Of a stretch of DNA of 64,000 nucleotides, positions 1-9,129 are shown piece by piece; position 1 is the first letter of the stretch, and the number at the start of each line of letters is the position of its first letter. A program made the position numbers and the translations under genes. Location of the stretch: the NCBI GenBank assembly GCA_050247235.1, contig JBFWUN010000004.1, positions 1-64,000 of the forward strand, in the 5' to 3' direction. Under the pieces are notes generated by a model. It was not told the DNA's origin. It ran no database searches and worked only from the letters and a program-made list of their open reading frames with translations. Origin of the DNA: CAIKBL01 sp050247235 (GTDB lineage: Bacteria > Pseudomonadota > Gammaproteobacteria > Ga0077536).

Positions 1-864
1 CTCATCATGCGCGAGGCGCAGCGCGATGATGTTGCCCTGACCTTGATGGTGGAGTCGCTCGCCGCGACCCCGCGTGAAGACCTGGAGGACCTGCTGCTCC
101 AGGCCCTGGCGTCGAACAAGGCGTACGTGCGCAAGAACGCATTGCAGGCGCTGTCGGCGATCGACACCGATGCGGTCAACGCGGCCGTGCATCGGGTGAC
201 GGACGATCCCAAGGAATCCCCAACGGTCCGTGCATACGGATATTACGTACTCGCATCCACCGGGCATGGCGCCGAGGTGGGTGAGCGGGTGCTCGAAATC
301 GCGCGCACTGGCCAGACCCCCGACGAGCGCGAAGTGGCCGCGGCGACCTTGGGCCATATCGATTCGGCGGCCTCCAAGGCCACGTTGAAGGTCCTCGCGA
401 AGGAAGACGTCGATGGGCGGGTGCAGCTCGCGGCCATCGCGAGCAGCGCGCGTCTCAAGGACGAGGACGCGATCTCGCGGATGGTCAAGCTGGTGGCGTT
501 CGGCAAGCCGATGGAGTCAACCGTGATGGCCGGGGCGATTCGCCGCCTGCCCGGTGATCTCGTTCACGATGTGACCCGGACCGTGATCGCGCTGAACCTG
601 TCCACGGACACGGCCACGCGGGTGGTCGAGTCGTGGGGATGGATTTCGAACGATGCCACGTTCCTGTACGACTGGGGCCTCGCGCACCAGGCGTCGGATG
701 TCCGCCTGCAGACCCTGTGGCTGGTCGGACATCGTCGGGACGCCGCGGCAATCCACGAAATTGCGCGCTTCCTGAAGGACGACGACCCGGGTATTCGGAC
801 GATGGCAGCGTGGGCTATCATCCATTCGGCCGGCGGGTCGTTCATCGGCGGGGTTGAAACCTGA
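1..864 (+). CDS. HEAT-repeat protein, 5' end outside window
   Basis: The frame is open to the left edge, so the true start probably lies upstream; the first in-window ATG is at 7. The visible 285 residues are consecutive helical pairs of about 30 residues, with repeated patterns such as DEREVAAATLGHI, DGRVQLAAIASSARL and DPGIRTMAAWAII, typical of HEAT/PBS-lyase-like scaffolds. Such repeats act in protein binding; no catalytic motif is visible. A NUDIX gene follows 41 bp downstream on the same strand. The partner is unknown. Confidence 0.7.
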   Translation, partial: LIMREAQRDDVALTLMVESLAATPREDLEDLLLQALASNKAYVRKNALQALSAIDTDAVNAAVHRVTDDPKESPTVRAYGYYVLASTGHGAEVGERVLEIARTGQTPDEREVAAATLGHIDSAASKATLKVLAKEDVDGRVQLAAIASSARLKDEDAISRMVKLVAFGKPMESTVMAGAIRRLPGDLVHDVTRTVIALNLSTDTATRVVESWGWISNDATFLYDWGLAHQASDVRLQTLWLVGHRRDAAAIHEIARFLKDDDPGIRTMAAWAIIHSAGGSFIGGVET

Positions 865-905
865 CCGTCGGACACCCGTCCCATGCAGTCCTGACCGAAT
901 TGCCC

Positions 906-1508
906 ATGAGCAACGATCCCGACCAGAAGCCGCGCATGACCGCCTGGGAAGTGTTGAGCTCCGACGAGCTCTTCAGCCATCCCTATTTCCGGTTCCGCAA
1001 GGATCGCTGTGCGCTGCCGGACGAGCGGATCATGCCCGCGTACTACGTGATGGAGTTCGTGGACTGGGTGAACGTGGTCGCGCTGACCGATGACGGCAGG
1101 ATCGTACTGGTGAACCAGTACCGGCATGCGGCAAAGCGACGCTTCTACGAGTTCCCGGGCGGGACGCTGGAGCCCGATACCGGTGAGAGCCCGGAAGACG
1201 CCGCGCGGCGCGAACTGCGCGAGGAGACCGGCTACGAGGTGAGTCGCCTGACGTACCTCGGGCTCCACTACCCGAATCCGGGTCTGCAGGACAACCGGAT
1301 GCACGTGTTCCTGGGGACTGGCTGCCGCAAGGTGTCGGAGCCGAAGCTCGATACGTACGAGGACCTGGAAGTCGAAGTCGTCGACGTCCAGGACTTCCTG
1401 CAGTGCATCGAGCAGGGGCGCCCGATGCATTCCCTGATGATGGCGTCCCTGACGCTCGCGTTGCCCGCCATCAAGAAATTCTATTCGCTGTCCTCTCTGG
1501 CACTCTAA
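906..1508 (+). CDS. NUDIX hydrolase, ADP-ribose pyrophosphatase-like
   Basis: About 200 residues. A complete Nudix box runs from GGTLEPDTGE through RRELREETGY (G-x5-E-x7-REUxEExGU), which binds the catalytic Mg2+ for hydrolysis of nucleoside diphosphate derivatives. The length, and the glycine-rich YEFPGG stretch just before the box, fit the ADP-ribose/NUDT5-like group, so hydrolysis of ADP-ribose or a sugar nucleotide is the likely reaction in the cytoplasm. The ATG at 906 was chosen over an in-frame TTG at 900. The exact substrate cannot be read from sequence. Confidence 0.85.
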   Translation: MSNDPDQKPRMTAWEVLSSDELFSHPYFRFRKDRCALPDERIMPAYYVMEFVDWVNVVALTDDGRIVLVNQYRHAAKRRFYEFPGGTLEPDTGESPEDAARRELREETGYEVSRLTYLGLHYPNPGLQDNRMHVFLGTGCRKVSEPKLDTYEDLEVEVVDVQDFLQCIEQGRPMHSLMMASLTLALPAIKKFYSLSSLAL

Positions 1509-1570
1509 ACCGTGCGGGCGTGGCGGACGACCCCGGTCGTCGCATGACGCGCGTCGCACAAGGAACCTTC

Positions 1571-2355
1571 ATGGCCCTGAGATATCCCAAGCCCTCGTGC
1601 CGCCCTGCGTGGGGTGCCGTGACCCTGCTCTGTTGTGTCGCCGCCACCGCGGGCGACTTCGACCTGGACCTGGCGCAGATCCAGGAACTGTCACCGCCAC
1701 CCGGCACGGTGATCGGTGCGGACGGGCTCGACGCCTACCGGCAGATTCTCGATCCCGACATCGCCGAAATCATCGCGCAGGGCTGGTACATGATCACGGT
1801 TGGCGAGTCACTGTCGTTCGACCCGCACCCGAACTTCGTCGCCGCCACCCAGCAGTATGGCGGGCAGGCCTCGCTCGGCGCGAACGCGAGCGAACTGCAG
1901 AACTACACGGCCGGACGTCCGTTCCCGGGCGAACCGGATCCGAACGACCCGCGGGCCGGTGAGAAGCTTGCCTGGAACATGCGGTATTCCTTCGGCGGCG
2001 ACAGCGCGGCGATCCCCGAGATGTACTGGGATTACCGCGACATGCGCAGCCAGTCCATCGAACGCACCCTGACGTTCACGGCGCAGGGCATGCGCTACAT
2101 GTACCGCCACGTGAAGGATCCCGTGCCGAACGTTCCCAAGAACCCCTACGCGATCTACAGCGCCATCACGCTGGAAGCCGAGGACCCGGCAGATGTCGAG
2201 GGGACCAAGCTGCTGCTTCACTACAACAGCGACGACAACGCGGAAGAGCAGGGGTGGATGTACGTGCCGAACCTGCGTCGCGTGCGGCGCATGGTGACCA
2301 CGGCACGCACGGACTCCTTCCTCGGCAGTGATCTGATGATCGAGGATTTCCTCGG
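1571..2355 (+). CDS. DUF1329 family exported protein, truncated by assembly gap
   Basis: ATG at 1571 begins a signal peptide (hydrophobic core WGAVTLLCCVAATAG). About 262 residues are visible before the N run. Motifs such as MRYMYRHVKDPVPNVPKNPY and WMYVPNLRRVRRM are characteristic of DUF1329, a family of exported or outer-membrane-associated proteins often found near lipid-export or catabolic genes. The family is usually above 400 residues, so the C-terminal third lies inside gap 1; sequence after the gap shows no recognisable DUF1329 tail. Biochemical function is not established. Confidence 0.8.
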
Positions 2356-2455
2356 NNNNNNNNNNNNNNNNNNNNNNNNNNNNNNNNNNNNNNNNNNNNN
2401 NNNNNNNNNNNNNNNNNNNNNNNNNNNNNNNNNNNNNNNNNNNNNNNNNNNNNNN
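2356..2455. other. Assembly gap 1 (100 N)
   Basis: Exactly 100 N, the usual placeholder for a gap of unknown length. It interrupts the DUF1329 gene. The flanks share no visible repeat, unlike gap 2, so real sequence is probably missing here. Confidence 0.98.
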
Positions 2456-2593
2456 GCGTCCGCGACCCCCGCGACGCGTTCGCGCGGTCTGTCCGGGTCC
2501 CTTGGTTCAAATGTGGGGTAGCGTTCGGTATCCTCCGGTTGTCGCGCGCCGGCGCGGCACCGTCCAGGATTCCGCACTACGAGGAGAACGCCC

Positions 2594-3505
2594 ATGGCCA
2601 GCAAGCAATCCGATGCACTGAAATCCCTGTACGCGAGCTGGCTCGGCGCCATGACCGCGAATCCGAACATGACGCTGGACGAGACCCGGGAGATGTTCGA
2701 GCACTGGGGCGATGTCACGGCCGAGCCGCGTGACGTGGACTACCGGGAAGTCGACGTCGGCGGGGTTCGCTGCTTCGAGTGCACCCCCAAAGGCGCCGCG
2801 ACGGACCGTGTTCTCATCTGCACGCACGGCGGCGGTTACGTGGTTGGCTCCATGTACAGCCACCGCAAGGTGTTCGGCCACTTTGCCAAGGCGGTAGGCT
2901 GCCGCGCGCTGATCGTCGATTACCGGCGCGCGCCTGAAGCCACCCACCCCGCGCAGGTGGACGATGCCGTCAAGGTGTATGCCGCGCTGCTGGCGCAGGG
3001 CATCAAGCCCAATCACGTGGCGACCACCGGGGACTCGGCCGGCGGCGGGCTCTGCACGTCGATGGTGATCGCCGCGCGCGATCGCGGTCTGCCGCTGCCC
3101 GCCGCCATCATGCCGTGGTCCCCCTGGTACGACATGGAGACGACCGGCGAATCAATCAGGTCACGCGCGCACCTGGATGCCATCGTGCAGGAACCGGTGC
3201 TGAAGAACATGGCGGCGACCTTCCTCGGCAGCGCATCGCCGAAGGATCCGCTTGCGTCGCCGCTGCTCGCCGATCTGAAGGGACTGCCACCCATCTACAT
3301 CCAGGTCGGCGATCACGAAACCCTGCTGGACGATTCCACGCGCTTCGCCGCGCGTGCAAAGGCCGCGGGTGTGGAGTGCACCTGCGAAGTGTGGCCGGAG
3401 ATGCAGCACGTGTTCCATTTCCTCGCCGGGGCCGCGCCGGAAGCCGACGAGGCTATCCGCAAGCTGGCGAGCTGGGTCAGGCCCAGACTCGGGCTCGGCG
3501 CCTGA
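2594..3505 (+). CDS. Alpha/beta hydrolase, HSL-type carboxylesterase
   Basis: 303 residues. HGGG at residues 78-81 forms the oxyanion hole and GDSAG at 146-150 places the nucleophile at Ser148; an Asp in GDHETLLDD (about 240-247) and His272 complete the triad. This is the hormone-sensitive-lipase family, cytoplasmic esterases acting on short or bulky acyl esters. A GAGGAG ribosome site lies just before the ATG. An SDR follows 76 bp later, and the gene opens a catabolic block, so it may release an alcohol or acid from an ester substrate. The substrate is inferred only. Confidence 0.88.
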   Translation: MASKQSDALKSLYASWLGAMTANPNMTLDETREMFEHWGDVTAEPRDVDYREVDVGGVRCFECTPKGAATDRVLICTHGGGYVVGSMYSHRKVFGHFAKAVGCRALIVDYRRAPEATHPAQVDDAVKVYAALLAQGIKPNHVATTGDSAGGGLCTSMVIAARDRGLPLPAAIMPWSPWYDMETTGESIRSRAHLDAIVQEPVLKNMAATFLGSASPKDPLASPLLADLKGLPPIYIQVGDHETLLDDSTRFAARAKAAGVECTCEVWPEMQHVFHFLAGAAPEADEAIRKLASWVRPRLGLGA

Positions 3506-3581
3506 TCCGCACATCCCGTCGCAGGCGCTGCCCGCGACGGGGTGGATTCTTCACCCGTTCCTCCAAGCCGGCGCCTGCCTC

Positions 3582-4361
3582 ATGGACCCGAAGACATTCC
3601 TGAGTTCACTGTTCGATCTCTCCGCCAAGCACGTGCTCGTGACCGGCGCGTCCAGCGGGCTGGGCCGGCAGTTCGCGCGCACATTGGCACGCGCCGGCGC
3701 CAGGGTTGCGATGTGTTCGCGCAGCGTCGGGAAGATGCAGGCGCTTGCCGAGGAAATCCGCGCGGAAGGCGGTCGCTGCGACGTCCATGCGGTCGACGTG
3801 CGCGATCGCGCGAGTATCCGCACCTGCATCGCCGAAGTGGAAGCCATCGCGCCGATCGACGTGCTCGTCAACAATGCCGGCATCGCAATCCCGAAAGCTC
3901 CGCAGAAACTGAGCGACGAGGAGTGGGACACGGTGTACGAGACCAACCTGCGCGGCCCCTGGGTGCTCGCGCAGGAAGTGATCCTGCGGCGGCTGGCGGA
4001 CGGACGCGGCGCGAGCATCATCAACATCGCGTCGGTGCTGGGGATCCGCGCAATCGGTCACGTCACCCCTTACGCGGCAGCCAAGGCGGGTCTCATCAAT
4101 CTCGGCCGGGACTTGTGCGTGGATCTGGCCACGAACGGGATACGGGTGAACGCACTCGCGCCAGGGTATTTCATCACCGAGATGAACGACGAGTGGTTGA
4201 AGACCCCCGCCGGGGAGCGTTTGCGCAGCCGCATTCCGAGCAAGCGTTTCGGCGACCCCTCGGAACTCGACGGCGCGCTGGTCTACCTGGCGTCGGATGC
4301 GTCACGCTACATGAACGGCAACCTGATCACCGTGGACGGTGGCCACACCGCGAGCCTCTGA
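3582..4361 (+). CDS. Short-chain dehydrogenase/reductase (classical SDR)
   Basis: 259 residues from the ATG at 3582; upstream in-frame codons overlap the preceding esterase frame and were discarded. TGASSGLG at 21-28 is the Rossmann cofactor loop, NNAG is at 97-100, and the catalytic Ser151, Tyr164 and Lys168 are present. The C-terminal FGDPSELDGALVYLAS and the final ITVDGG are typical of FabG-like SDRs. It is expected to oxidise a secondary alcohol or reduce a ketone with NAD(P)(H), fitting a 3-hydroxyacyl or cyclic alcohol step of the block. It converges on the MaoC-like gene 18 bp downstream. Confidence 0.88.
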   Translation: MDPKTFLSSLFDLSAKHVLVTGASSGLGRQFARTLARAGARVAMCSRSVGKMQALAEEIRAEGGRCDVHAVDVRDRASIRTCIAEVEAIAPIDVLVNNAGIAIPKAPQKLSDEEWDTVYETNLRGPWVLAQEVILRRLADGRGASIINIASVLGIRAIGHVTPYAAAKAGLINLGRDLCVDLATNGIRVNALAPGYFITEMNDEWLKTPAGERLRSRIPSKRFGDPSELDGALVYLASDASRYMNGNLITVDGGHTASL

Positions 4362-4379
4362 GCCTCTGCGGCGCGTCCG

Positions 4380-5399
4380 TCAGGCGCTCCAGACGACAAG
4401 CCCCCAGTCGAGTACCTTCTCGTTCTTCCAGTCACCTGCGTCGTCCTTGCGGTGCGCGAACGCTTCCACCGCCAGGTCGAGCAGCTGGCCGCCGCGGGTC
4501 ACCGGGGTGCAGCCGACCACGGTGAAGCGCGTGCTGATGAGATCTCCCTCCAGCACAGGGCCGAGGTGATCGCAGTGCCGCCAGGCGACCATGTGCAGCA
4601 GGTTTGGCAGTGCGCGGCCGACCTGCGCAAGTGCGAGCGAGATCGTGTGCCCGCCATATACCAGGCGCTGCCCGAGGTAGCTGCGGGTTTCGTCCGTGTG
4701 CGTGTACGCGATGTTCAGCGACATCCGGACGAGTTCGGGCGCGCAGGTGACGGTGTCCTTCGGGGCGATTTCGAACACGTCACCGGCCGCGACCGTCGGC
4801 GAACGCAATCCCGTCACGTCGCACGCGAGCGACTGCAGGTCCCAGTGCCGGGGTACCACGGCGAGCAGTTCTTCGGATGAGAAGGTGTTCCTGATCCAGT
4901 CGAAGTTGTCGTTGTGACCGGTATCGGCGCCCGGATCCCGGCACGCGATCATCGGGCAGCGCCAGAAATGCAGGACCACCTCGTCGTGCTGGTTCACCGT
5001 GGTCATCTCGAGCGCGACCATGCCGGTGGCGGCGCGCCCGGGCTTGGGCTTGTTCTGCTTCAGCCCGACGACCCTGGTGGTGGTGTACAGCGAATCGCCA
5101 ACGAAGACCGGCCGCTGCAGCAGCACGCCGCGGTAGAACAGGTTGCCCTTCACATGCTGGGACGCGTAGGTGGTCTGGCCCGCGGCGAGGTGCATCATCA
5201 GGTACGGATGACACAACGCCCGGGGATCCCCCGTGACCCGGTGGGAGAGATGTCGATCCAGCGGCAGGCGCATGCGATCGCCGAACAGGGCGCCGTAGAC
5301 GGCCGCGTGACCGTCGGTGACCGTGATCGAAGGGGCGACGAAGGTCTGGCCGACGGCAAATTCCTCGAAGTAGGGACCGTCGATGAGCGTGGTGGCCAC
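4380..5399 (-). CDS. MaoC-like dehydratase with two hot-dog halves
   Basis: About 339 residues. The N-terminal half opens with YFEEFAVGQTF and SITVTDGHAAVYGALFGD, a MaoC-type hot-dog; the second half repeats the fold around LGQRLVYGGHTISLALAQVGRALPNLL. The family hydrates or dehydrates enoyl-CoA thioesters. GTG at 5399 was chosen because TTGGAG, six bases upstream, is a good ribosome site; the TTG at 5411 lies inside that site. The neighbouring CoA-transferase, acyl-CoA dehydrogenase and thiolase suggest a beta-oxidation-like hydration step. The substrate could resemble that of mesaconyl-CoA hydratase, but this is not proven. Confidence 0.8.
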   Translation of the reverse strand: MATTLIDGPYFEEFAVGQTFVAPSITVTDGHAAVYGALFGDRMRLPLDRHLSHRVTGDPRALCHPYLMMHLAAGQTTYASQHVKGNLFYRGVLLQRPVFVGDSLYTTTRVVGLKQNKPKPGRAATGMVALEMTTVNQHDEVVLHFWRCPMIACRDPGADTGHNDNFDWIRNTFSSEELLAVVPRHWDLQSLACDVTGLRSPTVAAGDVFEIAPKDTVTCAPELVRMSLNIAYTHTDETRSYLGQRLVYGGHTISLALAQVGRALPNLLHMVAWRHCDHLGPVLEGDLISTRFTVVGCTPVTRGGQLLDLAVEAFAHRKDDAGDWKNEKVLDWGLVVWSA

Positions 5400-5482
5400 G
5401 GCAAGCTCCAACTGGTTTGAGGCGGGTTCCGTGTGCGCCGTCCGCGGCGCGCGGGCGATGCCCGGGCGCCGCGTGGGCAGGA

Positions 5483-6421
5483 TCAGCGGATCGCGATGGG
5501 GTTGATGATCATCTGCACCGCGCCGGTCATGCGTGCCGGTCCGAGCACGAACATGAATTCGTAGCCCTGGTCCTTCGCGAGCTCCCGCGTATCCATGTTC
5601 TCGAGGATATAGATGCCGTTCTTCGGCAGCATGATCTGATGGACCGGGAATGCCTCGTCCTTGTTCTCCGACGGCAGCACCTCCAGAGCCCAGGTGTCGG
5701 CCCCGACCATCATGACTTCCTTGCCGGCGAGATACTCCGCGCCGCTCTTGCCGAGCCCGGGCTCTCCCTTGTTGTACGTCGCAAGATCCTTGTCCATCAT
5801 GTTCATCCAGCCCGAGTTGAACAGCACCACGTCACCGCGCCGGATCTCGGTCTTCTGCTGGGCCGCGCAGGCTTCGATCAGCTCCTTCGTGTAGGCGTAC
5901 CCCACGTCCAGGATGTCCTTGCCGGCGCACTTCGCCATGTCGATCATCACGCCGCGCGTGACCACCGGGGGCAGGGCGTGCGTACCGAACTTGGTCAGAC
6001 CGTCCGGCTTGATGAAGTCGTTGCCGTGCGCGCCGTTGTAGTAGATCTGATCGACTCCCGCGTGGCCGAGTCCGTCCAGCTGCGAGCCGACACCGACCCA
6101 GCCGTTGATGATGTCATCCGCGTAGGTCATCTTGTTGGTGCCGAGGGACTTGCCGGACAGCTGGTTCGGCGCGAGCACGATGATGTGCAGGTTGCGCGGC
6201 GGGTACGCGGGTGTCTTGGGATTGGATTCGATCCCCAGCCGGTAGGTCTTGCCCGTCCTGATCAGCTTGGCCGCCTCGAGCGTCAGGGCGGGTCCGTTCA
6301 TGTTCGCAGCGCCCAGTTCGTCGTCCTTGCCCCACTTGGACGGGTACCAGGTGTGATTGTCCGCCATGCTGTTCGCAACCCACGCTGCCAGCGCCCACGC
6401 ACAGATCGTCTTCAGTTTCAT
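5483..6421 (-). CDS. Exported cyclase-family (kynurenine-formamidase-like) hydrolase
   Basis: 312 residues with a signal peptide (KTICAWALAAWVANSMA). Residues around GVGSQLDGLGHAGVD correspond to the metal-binding signature of the cyclase/formamidase superfamily (PF04199); the usual HxGTHxD is here GSQLD..GH, as in the larger subfamily. RRGDVVLFNSGWM and VGADTWALEVLPSE are further family blocks. Members hydrolyse amides or cyclic carbonyls using a divalent metal. The protein would act in the periplasm, unlike its cytoplasmic CoA-pathway neighbours, so it may be a separate first step. Substrate unknown. Confidence 0.78.
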   Translation of the reverse strand: MKLKTICAWALAAWVANSMADNHTWYPSKWGKDDELGAANMNGPALTLEAAKLIRTGKTYRLGIESNPKTPAYPPRNLHIIVLAPNQLSGKSLGTNKMTYADDIINGWVGVGSQLDGLGHAGVDQIYYNGAHGNDFIKPDGLTKFGTHALPPVVTRGVMIDMAKCAGKDILDVGYAYTKELIEACAAQQKTEIRRGDVVLFNSGWMNMMDKDLATYNKGEPGLGKSGAEYLAGKEVMMVGADTWALEVLPSENKDEAFPVHQIMLPKNGIYILENMDTRELAKDQGYEFMFVLGPARMTGAVQMIINPIAIR

Positions 6422-6458
6422 GACTCTCCCCTCGTTGTTGTCACTGTCTCGGTGAAGT

Positions 6459-7568
6459 TCAGTCCGGCTGGAACTCCTGCCGGATGGACGCGGTGTGCTC
6501 GCCGAGCGTCGGCACTACGCGTGGTTCGCGTGCGTCGTCGCACACGCGGCGAGGAAACGTCGCGACATTGCCCCCCGAGACCACGTCCTTGGTCCTGAGC
6601 GCCGGGTGAGACCACACGTCACTTACGTTGTTGATTCTACCGTACGCGATGTTGCCGCGATCGAGAATCGCCGCCAGTTCGTCCCGGGTGTGGCGCGCGA
6701 AGATCGCCTCCAGTTCGACCTTGAGCGCTGCGCGGTTCTCCACGCGCGCCGGGATCGTGGCGAAGCGCGGATCGTCCGCCAGTGCTTCGCACGCCAAGGT
6801 CTTGCAGAGGCTGAGCCATTCGCGGTGATTCTGCACGGCGATGATGATGAGACCGTCCCGCGCAGCGTACGCGCCGTACGGCGCGATCTGCGGGTGATCG
6901 AGCCCCGTCCCGGTGAGCAGCCGGCCGCCGTAGCGATAGAGTGCCAGCGGGACGCTCATCCATTCCGCGAGCGTTTCGAACAGCGAGATGTCGAGGAAGC
7001 GTCCTTCGCCGGTACGGGCCCGCGCCAGCAGTGCGCGGAGGATCTCGCTGTAGGCGGTAAGGCCCGTGGAGATATCGCAGATGGAGATGCCGGCGCGGGT
7101 CGGCATGTCGGGTGTCCCGGTCACGGAGACCAGGCCCGCCTCGGCCTGCACGAGGAAGTCGTATGCCTTCATTTCGGCGCGCGGCCCTGCGTTGCCGTAG
7201 CCTGAGATGCTGCACATGACGAGCCGCGGATTGAGCGCATGCACGTCTGCCCACGAGAAGCCGATGCGATCAAGCGCGCCGGGGCGTATGTTCTGGATGA
7301 ACACATCCGCTTTCGCGAGCATCTTCCGCAGCAGGCGCTGGTCGTCCGGCGCCTTGACGTCGAGCACCAGCGACTCCTTCCCGGCGTTCAGCCACACGAA
7401 GAACGTCGATTCACCGTTGACGACCGTGTCGTACGCCCGCGCGAAATCTCCTTCGGGCCGTTCGATCTTGATGACCCGCGCACCGGCCTCGGCGAGCAGG
7501 CGCGTGCAGTAAGGCGCCGCCACCGCCTGCTCCATCGACACCACCAGGACATCGGTCAACGCATCCAT
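6459..7568 (-). CDS. CaiB/BaiF family III CoA-transferase
   Basis: 369 residues from ATG 7568; the open frame upstream overlaps the aldehyde dehydrogenase and is not coding. Family motifs are PYCTRLLAEAGARVIKIERPEGD near the N-terminus, SGYGNAGPRAEMKAYDFLVQA in the middle and GEGRFLDISLFE. Family III enzymes move CoA between a donor acyl-CoA and a carboxylic acid through an aspartyl-CoA intermediate. It starts 4 bp after the aldehyde dehydrogenase stop, so the two are co-transcribed and plausibly sequential: aldehyde to acid, then acid to CoA thioester. Confidence 0.87.
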   Translation of the reverse strand: MDALTDVLVVSMEQAVAAPYCTRLLAEAGARVIKIERPEGDFARAYDTVVNGESTFFVWLNAGKESLVLDVKAPDDQRLLRKMLAKADVFIQNIRPGALDRIGFSWADVHALNPRLVMCSISGYGNAGPRAEMKAYDFLVQAEAGLVSVTGTPDMPTRAGISICDISTGLTAYSEILRALLARARTGEGRFLDISLFETLAEWMSVPLALYRYGGRLLTGTGLDHPQIAPYGAYAARDGLIIIAVQNHREWLSLCKTLACEALADDPRFATIPARVENRAALKVELEAIFARHTRDELAAILDRGNIAYGRINNVSDVWSHPALRTKDVVSGGNVATFPRRVCDDAREPRVVPTLGEHTASIRQEFQPD

Positions 7569-7572
7569 GGCA

Positions 7573-9063
7573 TCACCGCATGATGAACGGGTTGGGGACG
7601 TCGCTCGCGGTGGATATCCACACGCTCTTGGTCTGCAGGAATTCGCGCATGCCCTCGATGCCGTTCTCGCGACCCAGCCCCGACTTCTTGTAGCCGCCGA
7701 ACGGCGAAAGGTAGCTGACGGCCCGGTAGGTGTTGACCCAGATGGTGCCGGCGCGGATCGCGTTCGACACCTTGATCGCGCGGCGGATGGACTGGGTCCA
7801 CACGCCGGCGGCGAGACCGAACGCGATGTCGTTCGCGATCTCCACCGCTTCCTCGTCCGTCTTGAAGCGGATGATGGACAGGACGGGCCCGAACACCTCC
7901 TCCTGCGCGATCCGCATCCGGTTCGTGACGTCCGTGAAGATGGTCGGCTGGACGAACCACGGCGAGTCACCGCACTCGGGACCGCTGCCCGGTCCGCCGC
8001 CGAGCACGCACTTCGCGCCTTCACCCTTGGCCACGTCGATGTACTTCAGGATCTTGTCGTATTGCGGCGGCGTGGTGACGGGCCCGACCTGCGTGCCCGG
8101 GTCCATCGGGTCACCCATGCGTGCGGTGCGTGCGAAAGCGACGAGCCGGTCGACGAACGCGTCGTAAATCGAATCCTGCACGAGCAGGCGGGAACCCGCG
8201 ATGCAGGTCTGGCCGGTGGCGGCGAAAATCCCCGAGATCGCACCCTTGACCGCATCGTCGAGCACCGCGTCGTCGAACACGATGTTCGGTGACTTGCCGC
8301 CGAGTTCGAGCGTGCAGCCCTTGAGACCTTTCGCGGCGGCCTGGTAGACCAGTGCGCCGCTTTCAGTACCCCCGGTGAAGCAGACTTTCGCGACCCTGGG
8401 GTGTTCGACCAGCGCCGCGCCGACTTCGTTGCCGAAGCCGGTCACGACGTTGACGACACCCGGCGGAAAGCCGGCGCGCTCGACCAGCTCCATGAGCTTC
8501 AAGGTGGAGGTGGACGTGAACTCGGAGGGCTTCACGACGACGGTGTTGCCCGCCGCGAGCGCGGCTGCGAGCTTGAAAGACAGCAGCAGCAGCGGTGAAT
8601 TCCACGGCGTGATGCACGCGACGACCCCGAGGGGTTCGTGTCGCGTGTAGTTGAACGTGTCCGGCTTGTCGATCGGAATGACCGCGCCTTCGATCTTGTC
8701 GGCGAGGCCGCCGTAGTACCAGTACCAGTTCGGGATGTAGTTGCACTGGGCGAACATCTCGCTGATGAGCTTGCCGTTGTCGCGGACCTCGTACTCGGCG
8801 AGCTCACGGGCGTGATCGCGGATCAGGTCGCCGAGGCGGTGTACCAGCGCGCCGCGCTGACTGGCGGTCAGGGTCGGCCAGGCGCCCGTCGTGAATGCGC
8901 GCCAGGCGGCATCCACCGCGCGGTTCGCATCCTCCGCGCCGCAGCGGGCCACCTCGGCCCAGATCTTCGCGGTGTAGGGGTTGACGGTTTCGAAGTAGCG
9001 GCCGGACGAGGAGGCGACTGCACGGCCGTCGATGTAGGCGTCGAAGCGGGGTAGCGCGTTCAT
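7573..9063 (-). CDS. Aldehyde dehydrogenase (NAD(P)+-dependent)
   Basis: 496 residues, normal family length. FTGGTESG at about 229-236 is the cofactor loop, Glu253 in LELGGKSP is the general base and Cys287 in GQTCIAGS is the nucleophile. ITPWNSPLLL and the C-terminal FGGYKKSGLGREN are conserved. It oxidises an aldehyde to the acid in the cytoplasm. It sits between an acyl-CoA dehydrogenase upstream (66 bp) and a CoA-transferase downstream (4 bp) on the same strand. Confidence 0.92.
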   Translation of the reverse strand: MNALPRFDAYIDGRAVASSSGRYFETVNPYTAKIWAEVARCGAEDANRAVDAAWRAFTTGAWPTLTASQRGALVHRLGDLIRDHARELAEYEVRDNGKLISEMFAQCNYIPNWYWYYGGLADKIEGAVIPIDKPDTFNYTRHEPLGVVACITPWNSPLLLLSFKLAAALAAGNTVVVKPSEFTSTSTLKLMELVERAGFPPGVVNVVTGFGNEVGAALVEHPRVAKVCFTGGTESGALVYQAAAKGLKGCTLELGGKSPNIVFDDAVLDDAVKGAISGIFAATGQTCIAGSRLLVQDSIYDAFVDRLVAFARTARMGDPMDPGTQVGPVTTPPQYDKILKYIDVAKGEGAKCVLGGGPGSGPECGDSPWFVQPTIFTDVTNRMRIAQEEVFGPVLSIIRFKTDEEAVEIANDIAFGLAAGVWTQSIRRAIKVSNAIRAGTIWVNTYRAVSYLSPFGGYKKSGLGRENGIEGMREFLQTKSVWISTASDVPNPFIMR

Positions 9064-9129
9064 CGGGTCTCCGCGGGATTGGATGGAGTCCGGGGCCGGC
9101 GCGGAATGCGCCAGCGCCGGGCTGCGGGG

